DNA of 64,000 nucleotides, from positions 62,001-126,000 of the forward strand of contig NZ_FOKC01000002.1 of NCBI RefSeq assembly GCF_900112035.1, written 5' to 3'. Origin of the DNA: Nocardioides alpinus (GTDB taxonomy: Bacteria; Actinomycetota; Actinomycetes; Propionibacteriales; Nocardioidaceae). The stretch's first letter is position 1, and every line of letters starts with the position of its first letter. Both the position numbers and the translations under genes were made by a program. The notes below the pieces were generated by a model. That model saw only the letters and a program-made list of their open reading frames with translations, did not search any database and was not told the origin of the DNA. This document shows positions 56,029-63,889 of this stretch, in pieces.

Positions 56029-57581
56029 TCCTCGACCTGATCGCGTCGGCGACACCCAGCAACTCCGCCCAGCGCACCTGGCGGATCACCACAGCGGTCC
56101 GGGTCTTCGCGATCGCACTTGTCCTGGGTCGAACCCTCTCGGCCGACGGACTGGGTCGCGTGGCCGTCCTGCTGATGGTCCTCGTCCTTGTCGCGACGCT
56201 TGCGAGCCTGGTCGAGGGAGTGGGCACCGAGTCCGTCCAGCGGTGGGTTCCCATCACCGAGGCACTCCTGGTGGGCGCCGTGGTGGCTGCGGACCCCTCC
56301 GCAGACGAGTCGATCCTCCTCTACCTGGCTGTTCCACCACTGGTAGCAGGGATCCGGCACGGATGGCTCTCGGCCGCCAACTCCTTCCTCGTCTCCACCG
56401 CCGCGGTCCTGATCGGCGGACGCCTGGCCGATGAGCCGCCCACCCAAGACGTGCTGCAGGCTGCCGGTTTCTGGCTGGTGACGGGCCTGGGGATCGGCGT
56501 CCTGGCCGGGGTTCAGACGCGCAGCATCCGCACCCTCGAGCAGAGCCAAGCCCCCTACGTCGCCACACACCAGCTGATGAGCCAGCTCCATGACCTGGCC
56601 AGTCGCGGCGAGGTCGGGCTCGACAGCGTGAAGCTCGCCACCGAGCTCGTCGGCCGCCTCCGGGACGCCACCGGCGCGACGGGGGTCGCGGTGTACGGCC
56701 ACGCCTGGGGGCAGCCCCTGGTCCAGCTCGCCGGCCACGGCGACACGTCGTCGCTCGCCAGCCATGCCCTGGGGGCCAACCACCAGCGCGTGGACGATGT
56801 CCTCGTGATCGGGCTCCGGGGTGCCGGGCACCAGCTCGGGAGCGTCGTCCTCCGCATCCCCGGCGTCTGGACGGCCGAGTCCCGCGCGGCCGCCCAGATC
56901 GTGGCGGACGAGTTCGCCCTACGGCTGGACACAGCCGTTCTGTTCGACGAGGTACGTCGTCTCGCCACTGCCGAGGAGCGCAAGCGGATCGCGCGCGAGA
57001 TGCACGACGGAGTCGCCCAGGAGCTCGTCGCCCTCGGCTACATCGTCGACGAGATCACGTCGGTCTCGGACGAGGCGCAGACCCTTGCACTCGCAGAGAC
57101 CCTGCGGCAGGAGATCAGCCGGGTCGTTGCTGAGATCCGGTACTCCATCCTGGACCTTCGCCACCACGTCGCCGAGCACCGCCTCTCCGGATCGCTCGCC
57201 GACTACGTCCGCCAGGTGACCCAGGACATGGACCTCCGGGTGAACCTCGTGCTGGACGAGTCAGGGCCATCCCTTCCGCCACGCACCGAGTCCGAGCTGC
57301 TGCGTGTGGCTCAGGAAGCCATCAGCAACGTGCGCAAGCACGCCCGGGCCGACAATCTCTGGGTCACCCTCATCTCCGACGGATCCACCCTGCTCCTCGA
57401 GGTGAAGGACGACGGGGTCGGCAAGGCTCGCCCCAAGGAGCGCCACTGGGGGCTGGAGAGCATGCAGGAGCGAGCCGCCGGCATCGAGGCCTCGCTCGAA
57501 GTCACCGCACGGGCTGGTGGAGGAACCATCGTCCGCCTCCAGTCACCGCCTCAGACCACCGTCACCAAGGAGTTCGCATGA
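56025..57581 (+). CDS. Tad-locus sensor histidine kinase
   Basis: A 518-residue kinase: about five N-terminal membrane helices (25-165), a linker helix, a GAF-like domain (about 190-305), the HisKA_3 helix ERKRIAREMHDGVAQELVAL with the phospho-accepting His (about residue 327), and a HATPase domain (ELLRVAQEAISNVRKHARAD, EVKDDGVGKA, HWGLESMQERAAG). Built-in GTGA and ATGA overlaps join it to tadC and the response regulator, so it is co-expressed with the pilus machine and probably controls it. Confidence 0.9.
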   Translation: MILDLIASATPSNSAQRTWRITTAVRVFAIALVLGRTLSADGLGRVAVLLMVLVLVATLASLVEGVGTESVQRWVPITEALLVGAVVAADPSADESILLYLAVPPLVAGIRHGWLSAANSFLVSTAAVLIGGRLADEPPTQDVLQAAGFWLVTGLGIGVLAGVQTRSIRTLEQSQAPYVATHQLMSQLHDLASRGEVGLDSVKLATELVGRLRDATGATGVAVYGHAWGQPLVQLAGHGDTSSLASHALGANHQRVDDVLVIGLRGAGHQLGSVVLRIPGVWTAESRAAAQIVADEFALRLDTAVLFDEVRRLATAEERKRIAREMHDGVAQELVALGYIVDEITSVSDEAQTLALAETLRQEISRVVAEIRYSILDLRHHVAEHRLSGSLADYVRQVTQDMDLRVNLVLDESGPSLPPRTESELLRVAQEAISNVRKHARADNLWVTLISDGSTLLLEVKDDGVGKARPKERHWGLESMQERAAGIEASLEVTARAGGGTIVRLQSPPQTTVTKEFA

Positions 57582-58225
57582 CCACCCGTGTTTTGCTCAT
57601 CGACGACCACGAGCTGATCAGGCAGGGTCTGGCGCGCGCGTTCGAGCGCGACGCCGAGATGACGGTGGTCGGGCAGGCCTGCTCCGTCGCCGAGGGCGTC
57701 GCAGCCTTCGACGAGCTCGAGCCACACGTCATCGTCACTGACCTGGAGCTGCCCGACGGACACGGCCTCGAGGTCGTGAGAAGGGTTCGCGCGACGACCG
57801 ACAGTGTCGGTCTGGTCGTGCTGACCATGCACGCGGGCGACGACCAGATCTTCGCCGCCATGGAGGCGGGCGCATCAGCCTTCGTGGGCAAGGACAGCAA
57901 GGCCACGGACGTCGTGAGTGCGGCTCGGCATGCGGCCGTCGCTCCGCGCACGTTCTTGTGCGCCGGACTGAGCGCCGCGATGATGCGCCGCGCCACCAGC
58001 CCAGCACCCCCGAAGCTCTCCGGCCGCGAGGAGGAGGTGCTGTCACTGCTCGCCGACGGCCTCGGCACGGGAGAGATCGCAGGCAGCCTCTTCATGAGCG
58101 AGTCGACCGCCAAGACCCACATCACGCACATCTACCAGAAGCTCGGCGCTGCCAACCGCGCGCAGGCGCTCGTGGCGGCCATGCGGCTGGGGCTGCTGGA
58201 CCGCGCCTCGCCGCAACGCTTCTGA
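57578..58225 (+). CDS. Tad-locus LuxR-family response regulator
   Basis: A 215-residue NarL/FixJ-type regulator: LLIDDHELIRQGLARAFE with the acidic pair, phospho-Asp in VIVTDLELPDG (about 52), FVGKDSKATD with the conserved Lys, and a C-terminal LuxR helix-turn-helix (about 148-205, LSGREEEVLSLLADGLGTGEIAGSLFMSESTAKTHI). Start overlaps the kinase stop (ATGA). It is the natural candidate to bind the TAGTC/GACTA dyads at both Tad promoters. Confidence 0.92.
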   Translation: MTTRVLLIDDHELIRQGLARAFERDAEMTVVGQACSVAEGVAAFDELEPHVIVTDLELPDGHGLEVVRRVRATTDSVGLVVLTMHAGDDQIFAAMEAGASAFVGKDSKATDVVSAARHAAVAPRTFLCAGLSAAMMRRATSPAPPKLSGREEEVLSLLADGLGTGEIAGSLFMSESTAKTHITHIYQKLGAANRAQALVAAMRLGLLDRASPQRF

Positions 58226-58272
58226 GGCACCGCCGACTGGAACCAGGCATGGGCTCGGTGGGTGGGCAGGGA

Positions 58273-58288
58273 TAGTCACAAGGGACTA
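58273..58288 (+). promoter_or_regulatory. 16-bp dyad, Tad island head 2 (flp promoter region)
   Basis: TAGTCACAAGGGACTA is identical in 13 of 16 positions to the element at 47430-47445; both have TAGTC and GACTA half sites 6 nt apart. It lies 48 nt after the regulator stop and 119 nt before flp1. Confidence 0.7.
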
Positions 58289-58406
58289 TGCATCCGCGGC
58301 CGATCACCCGATTCGACATCCTGCCGAACTTGGCAGAGTTCTCTTCGACGGGTCCTCGTGGGGGCTCGGATCCGAGACTCACCACACTGACCCAAAGGGG
58401 AATCCC

Positions 58407-58592
58407 ATGCTCGAGAAGTTCATCACCCTCATGATCGCCGGCCCGAAGCGCGACGAGAAGGGCGCCACCGCCACCGAGTACGGCCTGCTCGTCGGCCTCA
58501 TCGCGCTGATCATCGTCGTCGGCGTCAGCTTCTTCGGCGACGCCCTCAACGACTTCTTCCAGGGCCTGGGTACCACGGTCGGCAGCTGGTAA
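58407..58592 (+). CDS. flp: Flp-type major prepilin 1
   Basis: A 61-residue class IVb prepilin. Leader MLEKFITLMIAGPKRDEKG ends at the processing glycine; the mature part starts ATATEYGLLVGLIALIIVVGV with the Glu5-Tyr6 pair required for processing and assembly. The tail SFFGDALNDFFQGLGTTVGSW is short, as in other Flp pilins. AAAGGGG stands 8 nt before the ATG. A GC-rich hairpin follows. Confidence 0.95.
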   Translation: MLEKFITLMIAGPKRDEKGATATEYGLLVGLIALIIVVGVSFFGDALNDFFQGLGTTVGSW

Positions 58593-58607
58593 TCACCACC
58601 TCGTGAC

Positions 58608-58642
58608 GAGGCCGACCACTCCGTCACGGAGTGGTCGGCCTC
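58608..58642 (+). terminator. Intercistronic hairpin between the two flp genes
   Basis: A perfect 16-bp stem (58608-58623 with 58627-58642) closes a 3-nt loop TCA, 15 nt after the flp1 stop and 27 nt before flp2. It may cause partial termination or protect the flp1 mRNA 3' end. Confidence 0.8.
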
Positions 58643-58668
58643 TCGCATTCTCCGGAGAGGAGAAACCC

Positions 58669-58842
58669 ATGGACAACAACAACGCAGGTCCCAGCCGCGA
58701 CGACCGCGGTGCCACCGCGACCGAGTACGGCCTCCTGGTTGGTTTCATCGCCATCGCGATCGTCGCCGGCGTCAGCTTCTTCGGCGATTCGCTCAACGAC
58801 TACTTCCAGGGTCTGGGCACCTGGCTCACCACCGTCATCTGA
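58669..58842 (+). CDS. Flp-type prepilin 2
   Basis: A 57-residue paralogue of flp1. Its leader MDNNNAGPSRDDRG differs completely, but from the processing glycine on ATATEYGLLVGFIAIAIVAGVSFFGDSLNDYFQGLG is nearly the same. GGAGAGGAG precedes the ATG. Likely a minor or alternative pilin whose level is set by the hairpin just upstream. Confidence 0.93.
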   Translation: MDNNNAGPSRDDRGATATEYGLLVGFIAIAIVAGVSFFGDSLNDYFQGLGTWLTTVI

Positions 58843-58942
58843 CGGCCGAGGCAGTACTGCTCCAGGACGGTGGGCCGGGGGGCTTCACCATCGCGACCTG
58901 ACAGCGGCGTGGGGCCGTCGGCAGACGTCGCACAGCACGATC

Positions 58943-58991
58943 GCACGTCACTGAAGGCGACCGGGTCCCCCGGTCGCCTTCAGTGTCGTGC
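58943..58991 (+). terminator. Strong terminator after flp2
   Basis: A perfect 16-bp stem (58949-58964 with 58970-58985) and 5-nt loop, extended by one mismatch and 5 bp more to 58943-58991. It marks the end of the Tad island transcription and could serve the convergent metalloprotease gene too. Confidence 0.8.
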
Positions 58992-59028
58992 GGGCCGCGC
59001 GCCCTCGGTCCCTTCGGGTCGGCATCGG

Positions 59029-60195
59029 TCAGGCCAGCGCGCGCAGCTGGGTCCGCCACTGCTGGGTGAGCCTGCGCTGGGACAGCCCCGACCGGCGCAG
59101 CGCGTCGACCACCGACAGTCCGGTGGCAGCGGCGGCGTACGTCTCGACCAACGCACCCTCGCCCAGCGTCTCCGCGATGATGCGGCAGGCCAGCCACGCC
59201 TCCTCGTAGCGCGCCTGGAGATCCGGCGCGCGCGTGTCGAAGTCGGCCGCTGACGGCAGCTCGGTCGGGACCCCGTCGCCGCGGGCCGCCTCGATCGCCC
59301 GACCCAAGGTCGTCCGGTCGGGGAGATGCGTGTCCCGCAGGGCGACGTAGTCCGCGAAGCCCTCCAGGAGCCAAGGTTCGATGGGGGTTCGTGCCGCATC
59401 CGTGGCGACGTGCACCAGCTCGTGGCTCATCACCACCTGCGCCCCCGCGCGACGCAGCCCGGCCGTCACGTCGGGGTTGACGAAGACGTGGACCGGAGCA
59501 TCAGGACCAGTGCCGCTGCCGGCAGTCGTCGTCACTGCGGCGATGGAGGCGTACGTTCCGGGAACCGCACCCAGGGTCTCGTCCAGGTCAGCCGCGCTCG
59601 CCGGAACCTCGACCACGACCGGCGAGCTCCAGTCGGTCAGGACGCGGCTCACGACGCCGATCCCGCGCGCCACCCGATCTGCGACCGCCTCAGCCTCAGC
59701 CGGCGCGCCGTCGACGAGGACGAGCACGCCATCGGCACGGGCCACTGACAGCTCGTCGCGCAGCCACAGCGGGACTCTGCCCGTGCCAGCCGCACGGAAG
59801 CCCGTCACCCCGAGACCGTCGTCGTCCGGGGCGAAGGCCACCGCGATGTCGGCTCGCGACGGCTCGGCGTCGAGGCCACCGAACTGCCAGGTCAGGTCGA
59901 CGATCCCCGTCCAGGAACCATCCGCAGCGACGGTGCCGACCTGGTCGACGTACCGTGCCGTGACCCCGCGCAGGTCCAGCGAGTCGGCGTTGCGGGCGAT
60001 GCTGGTGAGCCTCTCCTCCGCGTCCGTGTCACCCGCTGGCGCAAGCCCGGCGAGGGTCTCGGCGTCGCGGGCGTCCACACCATCGACGAACGACGCCACG
60101 GCGGCGGCCGCGGCCGCGGGACTGGCGCGGGGCACGTCGGCGGGACGTGGCGCGACCTCGTACCGGTCCCCGCGGGTGAGGACGACCGCGCCCAC
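59029..60195 (-). CDS. Gluzincin-type metalloprotease-like protein, start uncertain
   Basis: A protein of at least 388 residues with an M-family peptidase core: VVMSHELVHVATDAA (zinc-binding H258-E-L-V-H262) and LLEGFADYVALRD (third ligand Glu279). N-terminal domain is NTF2-like (AVASFVDGVDARDAETLAGL). GTG 60195 is the first standard start, but it cuts a membrane helix that continues open upstream (LWWAAGLSLCLIAVGAVVL). The only plausible earlier codon is CTG 60270, overlapping the NlpC stop. The gene follows the NlpC gene on the same strand. Confidence 0.72.
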   Translation of the reverse strand: MGAVVLTRGDRYEVAPRPADVPRASPAAAAAAVASFVDGVDARDAETLAGLAPAGDTDAEERLTSIARNADSLDLRGVTARYVDQVGTVAADGSWTGIVDLTWQFGGLDAEPSRADIAVAFAPDDDGLGVTGFRAAGTGRVPLWLRDELSVARADGVLVLVDGAPAEAEAVADRVARGIGVVSRVLTDWSSPVVVEVPASAADLDETLGAVPGTYASIAAVTTTAGSGTGPDAPVHVFVNPDVTAGLRRAGAQVVMSHELVHVATDAARTPIEPWLLEGFADYVALRDTHLPDRTTLGRAIEAARGDGVPTELPSAADFDTRAPDLQARYEEAWLACRIIAETLGEGALVETYAAAATGLSVVDALRRSGLSQRRLTQQWRTQLRALA

Positions 60196-60262
60196 GGCGA
60201 TCAGGCACAGCGAAAGGCCGGCCGCCCACCAGAGTGAGCGACCGGCCTTCGACGTCTGCGTG

Positions 60263-61252
60263 TCAGCCAGGGCGGACTGCGCCGACGTAGGGCATCGAGT
60301 AGAGGCCGGACACGGCGACCCCGGTGCCGGGGTTGGCCGCGTGGACGATCAGGCCATTGCCGATGTACATGCCGACGTGGCTGATCGGGCTGTAGTAGAA
60401 CACCAGGTCGCCGGGCTGCAGGTCGCCCGCGGCGATGCGGGGCCCCGAGCCGAACTGGGCGCTCGAGGAGTGCGGCAGCGAGACGCCGGCCTGGGCCCAG
60501 GCACGCATCGTCAGGCCGCTGCAGTCGAAGGCGTTCTCGCCCATCGCGCCATAGACGTAGGCGTCACCGACCTGCGCCATCGCGTACTGGACAGCCGCCG
60601 CCGCGCGGCCGGAGGCCGGGACCGAGGCGGGCATGCGGGCGGTGCCGCTGCGGGAGGCCAGCAGGCGGTCACGCTCCTCGGCCTCGAGGTCGGCGAGCAC
60701 GGTCTTGGCCTCGGCCAGCTTCTCGTCGACCGTGCTCTTCTCGGCGCTCAGCTGCTCGGTGAGCTCGGCGATCTCGTTGGTGCGGGCATCGGTGGCCTCG
60801 CGTCGGATCTCGAGGGCCTCGAGCTCGGTGTCGTAGTCAGAGAGCAGGTTGGCCTGCAGGTCGTTGAACGACGACATCGTGGAGAGGGTGTCGAGGAACG
60901 AGCCGGGGTCCTCCGAGACGACGATCTGACCGACGGTCGAGATGCCCTCACCCTCGAGCTGGCGCACGACGGCGTCGGAGACCTGGTCGCGCACGGCCTC
61001 GAGCTGCTCGTCCTGACGGGCCTGGTCGGCCTTGAGGCCGGCGAGGTCACGGCGCAGGTCGACGAGGTCGAGCCGGGCGTCGTGCAGACGCTCCTGGGCA
61101 GCCTCGGCCTCGTGGTAGAGGCGATCGACGCGCGCCTTGACGTCCTTGATGTCCGGTTCGGCCAGCGCGGGGGTCGCGGGCACGAATGAGATGGCAGCGA
61201 TCGCGCACAGGCCGAGTACGGCCGCGCCAACTCGCTTGCGGGTGTGAGCCAC
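60263..61252 (-). CDS. Secreted NlpC/P60 peptidoglycan hydrolase (RipC/Rv2190c-like)
   Basis: A 329-residue cell-wall endopeptidase: signal peptide (1-31, ALA), a long coiled coil (about 35-215) similar to those of CwlO and RipA, and a C-terminal NlpC/P60 domain (about 220-329) with catalytic Cys in NAFDCSGLTMRAW, His in SPISHVGMYIG and the polar third residue in VHAANPG. It should cut gamma-D-Glu-mDAP peptide bonds in wall remodelling. GTG 61252 has GAGGGAG upstream and a c-di-AMP riboswitch in its leader. Confidence 0.93.
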   Translation of the reverse strand: MAHTRKRVGAAVLGLCAIAAISFVPATPALAEPDIKDVKARVDRLYHEAEAAQERLHDARLDLVDLRRDLAGLKADQARQDEQLEAVRDQVSDAVVRQLEGEGISTVGQIVVSEDPGSFLDTLSTMSSFNDLQANLLSDYDTELEALEIRREATDARTNEIAELTEQLSAEKSTVDEKLAEAKTVLADLEAEERDRLLASRSGTARMPASVPASGRAAAAVQYAMAQVGDAYVYGAMGENAFDCSGLTMRAWAQAGVSLPHSSSAQFGSGPRIAAGDLQPGDLVFYYSPISHVGMYIGNGLIVHAANPGTGVAVSGLYSMPYVGAVRPG

Positions 61253-61275
61253 GAGCGGGGGTTCTCCCTCAAATT

Positions 61276-61445
61276 GTCGTACGCCTACCAGGTGAGCTGA
61301 CGGGTTCGGCACGACGTGTCCTACCCCTGCTCCACGCACCGCTCGCGCAGTGCGCCTTGCAGGGGATTCACCCCAGGGGGAAGTGTGGTTCCCCGGCTCG
61401 TCGACCACGGTGGTGCGGGGGTGTGGACGACGACTCGGCGCGGCT
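61276..61445 (-). ncRNA. ydaO/yuaA-type c-di-AMP riboswitch
   Basis: The minus-strand leader of the NlpC gene holds the conserved blocks in order: CGCCGAGTCG, GAGCCGGGGAACCACA, TGGGGTGAATCCCC, CCGAACCCGTCAGCTCACC and GGTAGGCGTACG. These match the ydaO consensus as I recall it, and actinobacterial NlpC and Rpf genes are standard targets. The 5' boundary is approximate. Ligand binding would switch off wall-hydrolase expression. Confidence 0.8.
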
Positions 61446-61546
61446 TCCGAGCGGGTCGGTTGACCCACTTCCACGGAAGCCAGCCCACAGACTAGACCGG
61501 TTGCCGGGGGCTCGCCAATCTTCGACGCATGTTCTCGGCATGTGTC

Positions 61547-61753
61547 TCACGCCGACTCGACGACGGGCCCCGCGACCGGCTCGACCATCCGAAGGGGTGG
61601 CACCAACCCGCCCGAGGCCAGCACGTCGAGCGCGGCCATCTCGTCGTCGTCGATGGTGATCTCGGGAGGTGGGCCCAGGAGCACCATGACCACGCAGTCG
61701 TGGCAGTGCAGCCCGCGCACCATGCAGGTGTCGCAATCGATCCGTGTCGTCAT
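61547..61753 (-). CDS. Small Cys-rich protein, function unknown
   Basis: A 68-residue protein with a likely metal site at the N terminus: IDCDTCMVRGLHCHDCVV (two C-x2-C pairs and a His), followed by an acidic segment (PPEITIDDDEMAALDVLASGGL). ATG 61753 is chosen since the cysteine block begins right after it; the longer frame upstream lacks a ribosome site. Its family was not recognised. Confidence 0.65.
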   Translation of the reverse strand: MTTRIDCDTCMVRGLHCHDCVVMVLLGPPPEITIDDDEMAALDVLASGGLVPPLRMVEPVAGPVVESA

Positions 61754-61822
61754 GGTGGGAACGGTGACAGAGCCCACCGACAACGGGCCCGCGGCGTGTC
61801 GCGAGCCGGCGTGGCAGACCCC

Positions 61823-63064
61823 TCAGGCGGAGATGATGGCGGTCAGCGTGGACGGCGGCACGGCCCGCGCCCCACTGCGTACGACATCCCTGACCACCGC
61901 CTGGTCTCCGCTGACGACGACCACCACCCGGCCACGAGGTTCTGCTGCGACCAGCTGCCGGATCACGTCGTCCGCGATCACGCCCTCCGGGCTGAAGACG
62001 ACCCGGACGCCACGCGGCGCGGGCATCGCAGTCCTGGTCGTCGACTCGGCCGCGTCGAAGACGACGGTGGTCTCCGCGCCGGACCGGGCGACGAGTGGGC
62101 CGAGCGCAGCGACCAGCCGGCTGCGCTGCGCCTCGAGGCTGGCCGAGGGCCACGCCTGCTTGGTGACGTTGTAGCCGTCGACGATCAGCCGGGCGCGAGG
62201 AAGGGCGAGCGTCTGCTCGAGCAACGCGGGCGACGCCGGCGCGCTGGAGGCCGGAGCGGCATCGACGCCGGCCAGCTCTGCCTCCACTGCACCGCCGGGC
62301 ACACCCGTCACTGCGGGCAGGCCGAGCTCGCGACGCAGACCGGTCGCCGACTCGACGACGGCGTCGAGCAGCAGGCGCACCCGGATCGTCCCGGCATCGC
62401 GCTCGGAGCGGGAGTCACGGCGCGTGGCAGCGAGCGCGGTCTCCGCCTCCTCGAGCTGCGCGCGGAGGCGGCGTACGTCTGCGTCCGCGGCCCGGGTCGC
62501 CGTCTCGGCCGCAGCCAGCGCCTCGTCGCGTGCCGCGAGTGCGGTGTCGCGCTGGTCCTCGGCACCTCGGAGCACACCGCGCGCCTCGCCCAGCCGTTGG
62601 CGCAGGACCTTGTAGTCGGACCGTGCACGGTCGAGCTCGTCCTTGTGCTCGGCGCGCAACGATGCGACCTCTGCCTGGAGGGACGCCACCTGGGCGGCGA
62701 GCCGGCCGATCTCGGCCTGGACCACGTCGTCGCGGGTGACACTGTCGTCCAACGATTCCGTCGCCGTGCTGACGACGCTCTCCCACCCCTCGTCACGGAC
62801 CAGCCACGCCCGTGCGGCAGCGTCGACGGGGTCGTCCTCACCTGCCGGAAGTGCGGCGACCTGGACCGCGGCGTGCCCGCGGAACTCGTCCTCGGCGAGG
62901 GCCTCCCAGATCAGCCCTCCCCCGAGCCGCGCTCGGCGTGCGGGCGCGAAGTCGGCCACTTTCCGCAGACGCGCCGGGACCGGCGTGATCGTCGGTAGGA
63001 CGGCGGAGACCAGGGCGACCACCCGCAGGCGCAGCCGCTCCGGGAGGACCGCCGACTCCGTCAC
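61823..63064 (-). CDS. NYN-domain (PIN-like) RNase with coiled coil
   Basis: A 413-residue protein: N-terminal helical domain (about 1-110), a long coiled coil (about 110-220, VVQAEIGRLAAQVASLQAEVASLRAEHKDELDRARSDYKVL and on), and a C-terminal NYN domain (about 275-413) with RLIVDGYNVTKQAWP (first Asp), TTVVFDAAEST and VVVVSGDQAVVRDVVRSGA (further acidic sites). Domain relatives such as YacP/Rae1 cleave RNA. GTG 63064 begins 10 nt after the preceding zinc-ribbon gene. Confidence 0.87.
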   Translation of the reverse strand: MTESAVLPERLRLRVVALVSAVLPTITPVPARLRKVADFAPARRARLGGGLIWEALAEDEFRGHAAVQVAALPAGEDDPVDAAARAWLVRDEGWESVVSTATESLDDSVTRDDVVQAEIGRLAAQVASLQAEVASLRAEHKDELDRARSDYKVLRQRLGEARGVLRGAEDQRDTALAARDEALAAAETATRAADADVRRLRAQLEEAETALAATRRDSRSERDAGTIRVRLLLDAVVESATGLRRELGLPAVTGVPGGAVEAELAGVDAAPASSAPASPALLEQTLALPRARLIVDGYNVTKQAWPSASLEAQRSRLVAALGPLVARSGAETTVVFDAAESTTRTAMPAPRGVRVVFSPEGVIADDVIRQLVAAEPRGRVVVVVSGDQAVVRDVVRSGARAVPPSTLTAIISA

Positions 63065-63074
63065 CGAGGGACCG

Positions 63075-63335
63075 TCACCCGGCAGCCGGGTCGCCGGCCG
63101 TGTCGGCAGAGGCCCGGTCGACGGTCTCGATGGCGTCGGCCCGCCCGCACCAGCGGCACGAGACGGCCTCGACCGTCTCGGCGAGCACCGTCTCCTCCTC
63201 GACCTGGTGGTCGCCGGAGAGGTCGAAGTGCCAGTACTCGGTCGTACGGCGGGTGCGGGTGACATCGAAGCGAGTGAGGTTGCCGCACCCGGCGCAACGC
63301 CAGCGCTGGGACGCATCAGGAAGCAGAGGATTCAC
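63075..63335 (-). CDS. Small zinc-ribbon protein
   Basis: An 86-residue protein with two C-x2-C pairs (RCAGCGNLTRFDV and SCRWCGRADAIE) spaced by about 35 residues, a zinc-ribbon layout, and an acidic C terminus. It heads a two-gene unit with the NYN-domain RNase and could be a nucleic-acid-binding partner. GTG 63335 is fixed by the -10 hexamer. Confidence 0.78.
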   Translation of the reverse strand: MNPLLPDASQRWRCAGCGNLTRFDVTRTRRTTEYWHFDLSGDHQVEEETVLAETVEAVSCRWCGRADAIETVDRASADTAGDPAAG

Positions 63336-63342
63336 GCTCGCA

Positions 63343-63348
63343 ACCCTA
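63343..63348 (-). promoter_or_regulatory. -10 hexamer, leaderless start of zinc-ribbon/NYN operon
   Basis: TAGGGT on the minus strand ends 7 nt before GTG 63335. Confidence 0.6.
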
Positions 63349-63442
63349 GCGGCGCGCCCGATCCACCACGTGCGACGTCTGCCTGCCGGGTGTTCGCGGC
63401 GATTCGCCGTGAGCACCTGTCGGTTCACGGCATCCTGTGCGC

Positions 63443-63889
63443 ATGAAGCTCAGTAGTGACTCGCGCTCGCTGGCTGCGATGGTGCCCGTCGCCCTCCTTC
63501 TGTGCTCCATCGCTGTCCATGGATTCCAGATCGTCGCCCACGAGGACGATCCCCAGCGGAGCGGGGCGTTCGCGATGTTCTCGACCATCGACATCGGTGC
63601 CACGAGAAAGATCGTCGTCACTGCACAGGACGGGGCCGTGCTGCTGGAGCTCCCTGAGTCCATGGGTCAGCAAGGCCTGAGCCTGCTCGACCGTCCCTCC
63701 GAGAAGGCTGCCACGAGCTTCGTGTCCGAGCTGACGGAGCTCACCTGGACGGTGGCCGACGGCGTGGCCACCGAGGGAGGGTCGGAGACGTTCGACGGAC
63801 TTCGGCTGCAGGTGGTGGGGCTGGGCAACGAGGGTCGGACGCTGCACCGCACCGTGCTCGTCGACGTCGTCGTGGGGCCGAGCTCGTGA
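63443..63889 (+). CDS. Single-pass membrane or exported protein, function unknown
   Basis: A 148-residue protein with an N-terminal hydrophobic helix (about 10-30, LAAMVPVALLLCSIAVHGFQIV) and an extracytoplasmic domain starting DDPQRSGAFAMFSTID. The AFAMFS motif recalls proteins encoded beside HTTM-type membrane proteins, like the one at 41 kb. GTG 63437 is an alternative start. Its stop overlaps the next gene (GTGA). Confidence 0.65.
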   Translation: MKLSSDSRSLAAMVPVALLLCSIAVHGFQIVAHEDDPQRSGAFAMFSTIDIGATRKIVVTAQDGAVLLELPESMGQQGLSLLDRPSEKAATSFVSELTELTWTVADGVATEGGSETFDGLRLQVVGLGNEGRTLHRTVLVDVVVGPSS

